DNA from: Caulobacter endophyticus
GTDB taxonomy: Bacteria > Pseudomonadota > Alphaproteobacteria > Caulobacterales > Caulobacteraceae
NCBI RefSeq assembly: GCF_029543245.1
Contig: NZ_JARQWV010000008.1
Location: forward strand, 62,001 to 126,000
DNA: 64,000 bases
Reading direction: 5' to 3'
The stretch's first letter is position 1. Every line of letters begins with the position of its first letter. Below the pieces are notes generated by a model that saw nothing but the letters and a program-made list of their open reading frames with translations, was not told the origin of the DNA and ran no database searches. Positions 50,305 through 58,144 of the stretch are shown here, in pieces. Position numbers and translations under genes: made by a program.

Positions 50305-50424
50305 CACGCCTCCCTCGCCCCTGTGGCGAGGGCCCATGCCGGCCGCTGCTCAGATAGCGGCCGAACGCGAAAGGTCTGAGCAGGCTGAACGATGGATCCT
50401 CGCCACAAGGGCGAGGAAGGCGTG
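50305..50424. repeat. 120-bp REPIN-like compound inverted repeat
   Basis: Outer arms 50305-50332 and 50398-50424 are inverted copies (CACGCCTCCCTCGCC at the left, GGGCGAGGAAGGCGTG at the right), each itself a hairpin (CCCTCGCC/GGCGAGGG and CCTCGCC/GGCGAGG). Inside are GGCCGCT/AGCGGCC (50341-50362) and CTGCTCAGA/TCTGAGCAG. Two REP-like hairpins in opposite orientation around a centre are the layout of REPINs. Confidence 0.68.
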
Positions 50425-50996
50425 AATTTGTGGCGAAGGGGATAGACGCAGCTCCATCCACGGCGAGTTCGCCAAAGAACCCAGCCAATCCAACCCCTTG
50501 CAACTTTCTCATCCAATTCAATCAGACGCGCCGAAACCCGCCGCATAATCAATGCCGTCCCCGCCATGGGGAGGGCTCTTGGTACCGGCCCAAGCGTGGC
50601 GAGGACCGCATCGAGCGGGGCCGCTGGCCTCGTCGTGGGAAGGGCGGGTTTGCAGGAGCGCTCAGAAGGCGCAAATGGGCCGCCAAGCCGTTCCATGACG
50701 AGGCGAGCGGGTCGACAGGGCCGGGATCGTTCAAACCGGCCTAACAGGATCAGCCGAGGCTCGCGCCGGATTACCGCGGAGCTATTGGTCCTGCCCGTCC
50801 GAGGGACAGCCGGATCCAGGGTTGAAACAGCACCCGCGCCTTCGGCCCTTCGGAATAACGATGCGGCGGAGCGGTCGACGAAGCCGAAACGCTAAACAAA
50901 CACACGGTCCCCGGGCTCCGCCCGGCCGCTCCGCGCCTCCCCGAACTAACGCGTGCGAACGCGGGAGACTGCGAACCCGCGCCCAACCTCAAGGAA

Positions 50997-51187
50997 CCTC
51001 CCCCTGTGGGGGAGGCGATCGCGTCAGCGATCGGTGGGGGGAGTGATGACGAAACCGGCCCACGCCTCGAAAGCTGAAACCGTCCCCCCACCGGCCTTCG
51101 GCCGCCTCCCCCGCGGGGGGGAGGTTCGTCGCCAAAGACCCTCCCCCTGAAGGGGGAGGTGGCCCGGAGGGCCGGAGGGGGAAGTGT
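50997..51187. repeat. Three palindromic units in tandem
   Basis: Unit 1 at 50997-51045 (CCTCCCC/GGGGAGG, then CGATCGC/GCGATCG, ending GGTGGGGGGAG). Unit 2 at 51085-51129 in inverse orientation (TCCCCCCACCGG..., CCGGCCTTCGGCCGCC). Unit 3 at 51138-51187 (CCTCCCCCTGAAGGGGGAGG, then GTGGCCCGGAGGGCCGGAGG). A further inverse pair follows to about 51342. Confidence 0.65.
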
Positions 51188-51348
51188 CTGATGAGGTCGA
51201 GGTGCCCCCAAAGCCAGCAACACCTTCCCCCTCAGTCGGCGGAGTTTATCCTCGGGCCGGCCTTTGGCCGTACCCCGGGGGCCGACAGCTCCCCCTTCAG
51301 GGGGAGCATCTTGGACGAAGGGCCGGAGGGGGCGGGGCGGCCCAGTCG

Positions 51349-53409
51349 CTACTCCGCCGCCTCCAGCATCGGCGGCGGTTCGCGGGTTCCGCCGCGCTGG
51401 GCGGCCAGAGGCAGTCGCACCTGGGCCATCAGGCCCTCGCCGGTGTTGGACAGGCGGATCTCGCCGCCATGGGCGCGGACGGTGGTGCGCGAGGTGGCCA
51501 GGCCAAGGCCCACCCCCTGTTTGGTCGAGGTGCGGGCCGCCACGCTGCGGTAGAACGGCGTGAACACCCGGCCCAGCTCGTCCTCGCTCATGCCCGGGCC
51601 CCGGTCGCGGATCTCGGTCACGGCCTCGTCGCCGTCGACATAGAGGCGCACCCGGGCGCTGTCGCCGTACTTCACCGCGTTGTCGACGAGGTTGGTGAAC
51701 ACCCGTTGCAGGCCCAGGACGTCGATCTCGACCTGCGGCGCGGCCCCGGTCTCCAGCACCACGTCGCCGCCGGTGATCTCGGCGTCGTCGACCACGCATT
51801 CGACCAGCGAGCGCAGGTCGACGTGCTGGCGGGCGCCGGCCTCGGCGTTCTCGCGCATGAAGGCCAGCACCGAATTGATCATCGCCTCCATCTGGTCGAT
51901 GTCCTGGCCGATCTCGCGGCGCAGAGCGGGCGAGGCGCGCTCCAGGCGGAAGCGCATGCGGGTGAGCGGCGTGCGCAGGTCGTGCGAGATGGCCCCGATC
52001 ATCGCCGTGCGGTCGTTGATGAACCGGGTCAGGCGGGCCTGCATCTGGTTGAAAGCCCGCGCGGCGCGGCCGATCTCGGCCGGACCGTTGGCGGCCAGCA
52101 CCGGCGAGGACGGGTCGCGGCCCAGGGCCTCGGCGGCGTCGGCGAAGCCGGCCAGCGGCGCCACCAGCCGGCGGGCGAACAGGTAGCCGACCGGGCCGAC
52201 GATGGCGAACGAGACCAGGAACCACAGCAGCACGCGGCGCTGCCAGCTGTTGGGGAAGCCCTCGGGCTTGGGTTGCAGGGTCACCCAGCGGCCGTCTGCG
52301 ATGCGCACGGCGGCAACGAAGTCGCCCTCGATATAGGGCGCCGGCGCCAGGCCGAAGAGGCCGCGGGCGGCCGGGGCGGGCAGGGCGCGGCCCTGCGGCT
52401 GGGGCTTGGCCTGCGCGACGACCGGCTTGGGCGCGGCCGGTGTCGCCAGGCGCGGCGCGGCGGACACGGTCTCGACAACCGGCCTGGCGCGCGGCGTCAG
52501 CGGCGGCGGCGTCACCACGGCGTGGGTGACCATCGGCTCGGGCGCGGGCGGCGGCGCTGGCGCGGCCACCGGCTCGCGCGGCTCGGAGACGGCCACGAAG
52601 GTCGAGGTGCGGAACGGAGCGGCGAACAGCGGGTCGGACGAGAAGCGCGGCTGCAGGCGCGGCATCGCGCGGGGCGGTCCGGCCGTGGCGCCGCCGCCGC
52701 CGTCGGGGCGGCCGAACTGGCCCGGCGCGCCCTGGCCTGGAAAGCCTTGTGCGGACCGCGTCGGGCGCGCATCGCCGATCACGCCGCCCGGCGGGCGGTA
52801 ATCGACCCGCGTCGCGCCCTGCGGTCCGCGTCCCGGACGCCACGTCCCGCCCGACATCGGCACGGTGGGGACGGCGTTGGCCGGAAAGCCCACCGAGCCG
52901 GGACCGACCGACGGTCGCATGCCGGGCATCGGCGGACGCTGGAAGCCGCCCGGTCCGGCGACGGGCTGGGCCTGGGCATAGGAGGTCAGCAGGAAGGTCA
53001 GCGGCGAGGGCGCGGCTTCGGCTCGTTGGCGCATGGCGCCGCCGCCCGCGCCGGCAAACGGTGGCGGGGCGTAGAACAGCAGGCGCACGTCGTCAGGGTC
53101 GGCGTTCAGAAGTCGCGCCAGGTCCGCGCTCGATCGCTCCGAGGCGACCCAGCCGGGGCTGTTCAGGCTGGGCGGCTCGTTCTCGACCGTGCGCACCAGC
53201 GGTCGACTGGAGCCGGTGTCGATGGCCGCGCCCTTCAGGCCCGCGGCGATGTCGGCCAGGCTGTGCTGCTCGGGCGGCTTGGGCGGCAGCAGCAGGGTCA
53301 GGGCCAGGGTGGCCAGCTGGGCGACCACCAGGCTGCCGACCAGCAGGCAGACGATGCGCAGGGCGATCGGCGCGTCGGGGCGGCGCAGCTGGGCGATCAG
53401 GCGCTTCAC
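51349..53409 (-). CDS. EnvZ-type sensor histidine kinase with long Pro/Gly-rich sensor region
   Basis: A 686-residue kinase. Helix 1 (about 19-42, VCLLVGSLVVAQLATLALTLL) and helix 2 (about 391-410, LLWFLVSFAIVGPVGYLF) enclose an unusually long region of about 350 residues; its middle (about 120-340) is Pro/Gly/Ala/Arg-rich low-complexity sequence. HAMP (RRLVAPLAGFADAAEALG), HisKA with His476 in GAISHDLRTPLTRMRFRLE, and HATPase_c (LVDNAVKYGD, DRGPGMSEDELG, GVGLGLATSRT) follow. It starts with GTG overlapping the regulator stop (GTGA). Kinase core is ordinary; the sensor is not. Confidence 0.9.
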   Translation of the reverse strand: MKRLIAQLRRPDAPIALRIVCLLVGSLVVAQLATLALTLLLPPKPPEQHSLADIAAGLKGAAIDTGSSRPLVRTVENEPPSLNSPGWVASERSSADLARLLNADPDDVRLLFYAPPPFAGAGGGAMRQRAEAAPSPLTFLLTSYAQAQPVAGPGGFQRPPMPGMRPSVGPGSVGFPANAVPTVPMSGGTWRPGRGPQGATRVDYRPPGGVIGDARPTRSAQGFPGQGAPGQFGRPDGGGGATAGPPRAMPRLQPRFSSDPLFAAPFRTSTFVAVSEPREPVAAPAPPPAPEPMVTHAVVTPPPLTPRARPVVETVSAAPRLATPAAPKPVVAQAKPQPQGRALPAPAARGLFGLAPAPYIEGDFVAAVRIADGRWVTLQPKPEGFPNSWQRRVLLWFLVSFAIVGPVGYLFARRLVAPLAGFADAAEALGRDPSSPVLAANGPAEIGRAARAFNQMQARLTRFINDRTAMIGAISHDLRTPLTRMRFRLERASPALRREIGQDIDQMEAMINSVLAFMRENAEAGARQHVDLRSLVECVVDDAEITGGDVVLETGAAPQVEIDVLGLQRVFTNLVDNAVKYGDSARVRLYVDGDEAVTEIRDRGPGMSEDELGRVFTPFYRSVAARTSTKQGVGLGLATSRTTVRAHGGEIRLSNTGEGLMAQVRLPLAAQRGGTREPPPMLEAAE

Positions 53410-54140
53410 TCGATCACCACCTTGGCGTCCAGCACATAGCCGACGCCGCGATAGGTCTTGATCAGCTCCTGGTCGCTCTGGGCTTCGATCTTGCGGCGCA
53501 GGCGGCTGATGTGCAGGTCGACGCCGCGGCCGACGGTCTCGGCGGCCTCGCCGCGGATGACGGTCAGCAGGTCCTCGCGCGACACCACCGAGCGGGCGTT
53601 GTCGAGCAGCAGCGACAGGATCGCCAGCTCGCCTCGCGTCAGCAGCAGCAGCATGCCGCCCGGCGCCGTCAGCTGCCGGGCCGACAGGTCCAGGCGAAAG
53701 CCGGCGAAGGCGTAGGTGTTGCGCTTGGGGTTGCGGCCCTGCGGCCCCCCGGCGGCCCGGCGGCGCATCAGGGCCTTCACGCGGGCCAGCAGCTCGCGCG
53801 GCGGGATCGGCTTGACCACGTAGTCGTCGGCGCCGAGCTCGAGGCCCAGGATCCGGTCCACGGCCTCGCCCATGGCGCTGAGCATCAGGATCGCCGGACC
53901 GTCGGGGCGGGCCAGCTGGCGGCACAGCGACAGGCCGTCCTCGCCGGGCAGGTTGACGTCGAGCACCACCACATCGACGGCGTGGGTCTCGAGGATCTCG
54001 CGGGCGGCTTCGACGGCGCCGGCCTGGCGCACGGCATAGCCCTGGGCGCCGAGATAGGCGGCCATCTCGCGGCGCAGGACGTCGTCGTCCTCCACGAGCA
54101 GGACGGTCGCGGTCTCGGTAATCGAGGCGTCGGGGGTCAT
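53406..54140 (-). CDS. OmpR-family response regulator
   Basis: A 244-residue regulator: receiver with VLLVEDDDVLRREM, phosphoacceptor Asp in VVVLDVNLPGEDG, Ser in ILMLSAMG, Lys in DDYVVKPIPPREL, and a C-terminal winged helix (LLLLTRGELAILSLLL, RSVVSREDLLTVIRG, VDLHISRLRRKIE, IKTYRGVGYVLDA). Its stop overlaps the kinase GTG start. GGGAG precedes the ATG at 54140. Together with the kinase it forms one two-component system. Confidence 0.93.
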   Translation of the reverse strand: MTPDASITETATVLLVEDDDVLRREMAAYLGAQGYAVRQAGAVEAAREILETHAVDVVVLDVNLPGEDGLSLCRQLARPDGPAILMLSAMGEAVDRILGLELGADDYVVKPIPPRELLARVKALMRRRAAGGPQGRNPKRNTYAFAGFRLDLSARQLTAPGGMLLLLTRGELAILSLLLDNARSVVSREDLLTVIRGEAAETVGRGVDLHISRLRRKIEAQSDQELIKTYRGVGYVLDAKVVIE

Positions 54141-54532
54141 CGGCTCCCGGTTATGACATGGCGAGGGCGCCCGCGTCCCGGCCGCGGGAAGGGCGAGAGG
54201 GCGGCGGCGCGCGTCATGACGTCGCGGCGGCGCCTGGGGGGCCACTGGCGCGGGAGGCGGGCTCAAGGTTCCGCTCCATGGTTGCGGCGCGGACATGCCT
54301 CTTCGATTCGAACATCCGGCGAGGCTCGCCGAAAAGTACGGAATCGTTGCGGATCCAGGCCCATGGAACAGCTTTGCAGTCGTAACACGTCTGCAATTTG
54401 TCGCTATGTATCCGCCTTGTATCGTTGGGCGCTGCGGTCGATACGAGAGGCGCGGGCTTGCGGGGAGCTCCGCCCGCCCGCTACCACAGGACGTCGCGCG
54501 GACTGCCGGGCGCGAAGGGCCGAGCGGAGCGC
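54141..54532. other. Divergent intergenic region before the LacI gene
   Basis: 392 bp between the OmpR-type regulator (minus) and the LacI gene (plus). A moderately AT-rich stretch at 54330-54425 contains TTGCAG/CTGCAA (inverted, about 11 bp apart) and probably the LacI promoter. No gene seen. Confidence 0.5.
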
Positions 54533-55552
54533 ATGAGCGACATCACCATCGTCGATATCGCCAAGCAGGCGGGCGTCTCGATCAAGACGGTGTCGCGCGT
54601 CATCAACCGCGAGGAGGGCGTCGGCCCGGCCACCCGAGCGCGGGTCGAGGACCTGATCGAAAAGCTCGGCTATCGCCCCAACGTCTCGGCCCGTTCGCTG
54701 TCGAGCCGCCGCAGCTATCTTATCGGCGTCGTGTTCATGCGGGTCGGCGCCTATCACTATGTCGGCGAGGTTCAGGTCGGGGCCATGCGGGCCTGCCGCC
54801 GGGCCGGCTATCACATGGTCATCGAGCAGGTCGACGATCCGGGGCAGGCGAGGGGGCCGGGCCTGGAGCAGGCCCTGAAGGCAGGCCGCTTCGACGGCCT
54901 CGTGCTGACCCCGCCCGTCTGCGACGATCCGGAGATCCTGGCGATCATCGAGGCCCAGGGGCTTTCCTATGTGCGCGTCGCGCCCGACCGCGACTTCGGC
55001 CGCTCGCCCTACGTCTTCATGGACGACCAGCAGGCCGCGCACGACATGACGGCCAGGCTCTGGGACCTCGGCCACCGCCGCATCGGCTTCATCGACGGGC
55101 CCGCTGACCACGGCTCGGCCCGGCGCCGTCGCGAAGGCTACATGACCGCCATGGCCGAACGCGGCGCGCGCGTACGGCCCGAGTGGATCGCGCCCGGCGA
55201 CTTCATGCCTCTGTCGGGCCTGGAAGCCGGCGACCAGCTGCTGGGCTTGCCCGAACCGCCGACGGCGATCTTCGCCGCCAACGACTCCATGGCCATGGGC
55301 GTGCTGTCGGCGGCCTCCAAGCGCGGCCTGTCGGTGCCCGGCGACCTGTCGGTGGTCGGCTTCGACGACGGCCCGCTGGCGGAGTCGTCCTGGCCGGGCC
55401 TGACCACGGTGCACCAGCCGATCGCCGAGATGGCCGAGGCGGCGACCGAAATGCTGATCGAAGGATTCGGCGACCCTCGCTTCCGTAGCCGGACCGCCGC
55501 CCGGCAGCTCGACTACCACATCGTCGAGCGCGGATCCTCGACCTCGCGCTAG
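54533..55552 (+). CDS. LacI-family transcriptional regulator
   Basis: A 339-residue repressor. N-terminal helix-turn-helix and hinge (TIVDIAKQAGVSIKTVSRVINREEGVG, then GYRPNVSARSLSSRRSYLIGV), followed by the sugar-binding periplasmic-like domain (FDGLVLTPPVCDDPEIL, GHRRIGFIDGPADHGSARRRREGY, IFAANDSMAMGVL, SVVGFDDGPLAESSWPGLTTVHQP). It likely senses an oligosaccharide or its product and represses the receptor-glycosidase genes downstream, where three matching palindromes are found. A GGAG sits just before ATG at 54533. Confidence 0.93.
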   Translation: MSDITIVDIAKQAGVSIKTVSRVINREEGVGPATRARVEDLIEKLGYRPNVSARSLSSRRSYLIGVVFMRVGAYHYVGEVQVGAMRACRRAGYHMVIEQVDDPGQARGPGLEQALKAGRFDGLVLTPPVCDDPEILAIIEAQGLSYVRVAPDRDFGRSPYVFMDDQQAAHDMTARLWDLGHRRIGFIDGPADHGSARRRREGYMTAMAERGARVRPEWIAPGDFMPLSGLEAGDQLLGLPEPPTAIFAANDSMAMGVLSAASKRGLSVPGDLSVVGFDDGPLAESSWPGLTTVHQPIAEMAEAATEMLIEGFGDPRFRSRTAARQLDYHIVERGSSTSR

Positions 55553-55650
55553 TGGTAACTCGCGGACGAGTTGAGGTCTTTCGTGCGCCATTACACGCCA
55601 TTTTAGGCAGTATTGATCCCTAGTTTTCGCCCATACCGGCGGAAAAATCT

Positions 55651-55664
55651 AGACAGCGGTGTCT
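55651..55664. promoter_or_regulatory. Imperfect LacI-type operator (AGACAGCGGTGTCT)
   Basis: Palindrome differing in two central positions from the two perfect sites nearby; centre 28 bp from the next. In the region directly downstream of lacI. Confidence 0.5.
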
Positions 55665-55679
55665 TCTGAAAACGGCATA

Positions 55680-55691
55680 GACAACGTTGTC
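55680..55691. promoter_or_regulatory. LacI-type operator GACAACGTTGTC (site 1)
   Basis: Perfect 12-bp palindrome with the central CG that LacI-family operators share. Upstream of the TonB-dependent receptor gene. Confidence 0.7.
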
Positions 55692-55710
55692 GTATCGTGG
55701 TGTCAATCTA

Positions 55711-55724
55711 CGACAACGTTGTCG
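55711..55724. promoter_or_regulatory. LacI-type operator CGACAACGTTGTCG (site 2)
   Basis: Perfect 14-bp palindrome sharing its 12-bp core with site 1; centres are 32 bp apart, about three helical turns, so dimers would lie on one face. The promoter probably lies between or next to these sites. Confidence 0.72.
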
Positions 55725-55872
55725 TCATCGGGACATTCCGAGACGGAACGGAGCTCAAACCCCGGGACAAGGGGTGGAGGAAACATCGCCCGACGTCGGC
55801 TGCGACGGCGGGATCCTGGCTGGAGCGACGCGTCAGCGCCGCCTTCCGGTCCGCGCAGGAAAGGGGAACTAC

Positions 55873-58062
55873 ATGCGCACCGTGCTCTTTACGTCGGCCG
55901 CCCTGGCGGTCGTGTGCTTCAACGCGCCCGCAGCTTTCGCCCAGGACGCTCCGGTGGCGCTGGACGAGGTGGTCATCACCGCCCAGCGTCGCAGCGAGAA
56001 CCTGCAGAAGACGCCGCTGACCGTATCGGCGGTGACCGGCGACAAGCTGGAATCCCAGGGGGTCAAGACCGTGGTCGACCTGGCCAGTCAGGTTCCGGCC
56101 CTGCAGATCACCTCCAGCGGCTCGGGCGCGGCCCAGGTCTTCCTGCGCGGCATCGGCAGCACCAACACCACCGAGGTCGGCGACCCGGCCGTCGCCTACC
56201 ACATCGACGGCATCTACCAGGCCCGCTCCACCTCGGTCGGCGCGCTGTTCTACGACATCGACCGGGTGGAAGTGCTGCGCGGCCCGCAGGGCACGCTCTA
56301 CGGCCGCAACGCCACGGCCGGCGCCATCAACGTCATCACCAAGAAGCCGGTGCTGGGCGAGTACGAGGGCGCGGGTTCGATCGAGGTCGGCAACTACAGC
56401 GCCGTCACCACCTCGGGCCTGATCAACGTGCCGATCGGCGACACCTTGGCCGTGCGCGCCTCGTTCCAGCAGAGCCGCCACGACGGCTACGTCAACGCCA
56501 TCAACCAAGGGCCGGGCACGGGCGGCAACGACCGCTATGACCAGGACGACAAGTCGGCCCGCGTGCGCGTGCTGTGGAAGCCCAGCGACAACTTTTCGCT
56601 GATCCTCAACGCCGACTACCTGCACCAGGGCGGCGCCGGCGGCGGCGACGGCACCTACGGGACCACTCGTGTCACCGGCGATCCGTGGACCTGCAACTGC
56701 TCGACCAATCTCTATCGTAACAACCGCTTCTTCAGCACCGGCGCCGAGGCCAGCTGGGACCTGGGCTTCGCCAACCTGACCTATCTGGTCGGCTACAACT
56801 TCTCCAAGCTCGACCGCACCGGCGAGAACGCCAGCACCGGCGCGCCGAACTACTTCCTGGGCAAGGACTACACCTGGTCGCACGAACTGCGCCTGGGCGG
56901 GGATGCCGGCAAGCTGAAGTGGGTGGTCGGCCTCTACCGCTTCACCGAAGACAACAACGTCGACTTCCGCGTCTTCCTGGCCAACAACTCGTACCTGTCG
57001 TTCATCCAGCCGGAGATCACGGCCGAGAGCATCGCCGTCTTCGGCCAGACGACCTACGAGGTCACCGACCGGTTCCGCGTCACGGGCGGCCTGCGCTACA
57101 CCGAGGACAAGAAGGGCCGGGTGGGCGGAACCTACCTGACCAACTCGGCGGGCGCGATCGTCTCGACCGTGGTGGCCAACGTCGCCGACGCCAAGTGGGA
57201 CGCCACCAACTGGAAGCTGGGCGCCGACTTCGACCTGACCTCGACCTCGATGCTCTATGCCAACGTCGCCACCGGCTACAAGGCGGGCGGCTACTACGAC
57301 GGCATCGCCGACAACGTCTACGCGCCGGAGAAGATCACCTCCTACGAGGCCGGCGTGAAGAACCGCTTCCTCGACAACCGCCTGCAGGTGAACGCCACGG
57401 CGTTCCTCTACGACTACCGCGACTTCCAGGTCAGCGCCCTGGGCACCATCGGCGGGCAGGACGCCACGGTCACCCTCAACGCCGACAAGGCCAAGATCTA
57501 CGGCCTGGAGTTCGAGACCAACCTGGCGCTGACCGAGCATGACCGGATCGACGCCACCCTGGGCTGGCTGCACGCCGAATACACCGACTTCGTGCTGCCG
57601 CGCGGGGACTCGTTCTCGAACAACAACGCCAACGCCACGGTGGCGGCCTGCTACACGGCCAACTACGCGGCCGCGGCTCCGCGCTCGACCGACTTCTCGG
57701 GCTGTCGCATGGCCCGCACGCCCGAATGGACCTTCAACCTCGGCTACCAGCACATCTGGGAGCTCAGCTTCGGCGGCGCCCTGACGGGCCGGATCCAGAC
57801 CCACTACGAGACCAGCAAGAACCTCGAGTACCACGGCTTCGCCGAGAACAAGGAAGGCGCCTTCACCAAGACGGACGTCAGCCTGACCTACGCCAGCCCC
57901 GACGATCGCTGGACCCTGCAAGGCTATGTCCGCAACCTCGAGGACGACGACGTGCGCACCGCCTCGGCGCCGAACTCGACCACGGGCCTGGCCACCAACG
58001 GCGCCGGCGAATTCTACGCCCCGCCGCGCACCTACGGTCTGCGCCTCGGCGTGACCTTCTAA
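55873..58062 (+). CDS. TonB-dependent outer membrane receptor
   Basis: A 729-residue receptor. Signal peptide (VLFTSAALAVVCFNAPAAFA), TonB-box-like VALDEVVITAQRR, plug domain (PLTVSAVTGDKL, VDLASQVPAL, VFLRGIGSTN, YHIDGIYQARS, VEVLRGPQGTLYGRNATAGAINVITKKP) and a 22-strand-type barrel ending LRLGVTF with terminal Phe. By context it transports an oligosaccharide. AGGAAAGGGGA precedes the ATG. A strong terminator follows, so the downstream glycosidases may have their own promoter or depend on read-through. Confidence 0.93.
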   Translation: MRTVLFTSAALAVVCFNAPAAFAQDAPVALDEVVITAQRRSENLQKTPLTVSAVTGDKLESQGVKTVVDLASQVPALQITSSGSGAAQVFLRGIGSTNTTEVGDPAVAYHIDGIYQARSTSVGALFYDIDRVEVLRGPQGTLYGRNATAGAINVITKKPVLGEYEGAGSIEVGNYSAVTTSGLINVPIGDTLAVRASFQQSRHDGYVNAINQGPGTGGNDRYDQDDKSARVRVLWKPSDNFSLILNADYLHQGGAGGGDGTYGTTRVTGDPWTCNCSTNLYRNNRFFSTGAEASWDLGFANLTYLVGYNFSKLDRTGENASTGAPNYFLGKDYTWSHELRLGGDAGKLKWVVGLYRFTEDNNVDFRVFLANNSYLSFIQPEITAESIAVFGQTTYEVTDRFRVTGGLRYTEDKKGRVGGTYLTNSAGAIVSTVVANVADAKWDATNWKLGADFDLTSTSMLYANVATGYKAGGYYDGIADNVYAPEKITSYEAGVKNRFLDNRLQVNATAFLYDYRDFQVSALGTIGGQDATVTLNADKAKIYGLEFETNLALTEHDRIDATLGWLHAEYTDFVLPRGDSFSNNNANATVAACYTANYAAAAPRSTDFSGCRMARTPEWTFNLGYQHIWELSFGGALTGRIQTHYETSKNLEYHGFAENKEGAFTKTDVSLTYASPDDRWTLQGYVRNLEDDDVRTASAPNSTTGLATNGAGEFYAPPRTYGLRLGVTF

Positions 58063-58079
58063 CCACCTCACTCCCCCTC

Positions 58080-58120
58080 GCGCCCGGCGGATCCTGCCCG
58101 TCGGGCGCATCTTTGTTTTT
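58080..58120 (+). terminator. Rho-independent terminator after the TonB-dependent receptor
   Basis: GCGCCCGGC (58080-58088) pairs with GTCGGGCGC (58100-58108), 9 bp with one wobble and an 11-nt loop, followed by ATCTTTGTTTTT. Confidence 0.82.
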
Positions 58121-58144
58121 CGTGTAGCCAAGCGAGTTTAGCCG

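Larger units (their letters stand above)
50209..51348. other. Gene-free region packed with nested palindromic repeats
   Basis: 1140 bp between the lyase-like gene and the kinase gene. It contains at least five units of the CTCCCCC...GGGGGAG type (near 50220, 50997, 51085, 51139 and 51225-51345, in both orientations) and one 120-bp compound inverted repeat (50305-50424). Between 50430 and 50985 I see no gene: frames there are Arg/Pro/Ser-rich with no ribosome-binding site. Confidence 0.7.

Noticed and set aside
50430..50744. 104-codon plus-strand frame within the repeat region
   Set aside because: Composition is that of translated GC-rich non-coding DNA; no supported start and it spans repeat material.
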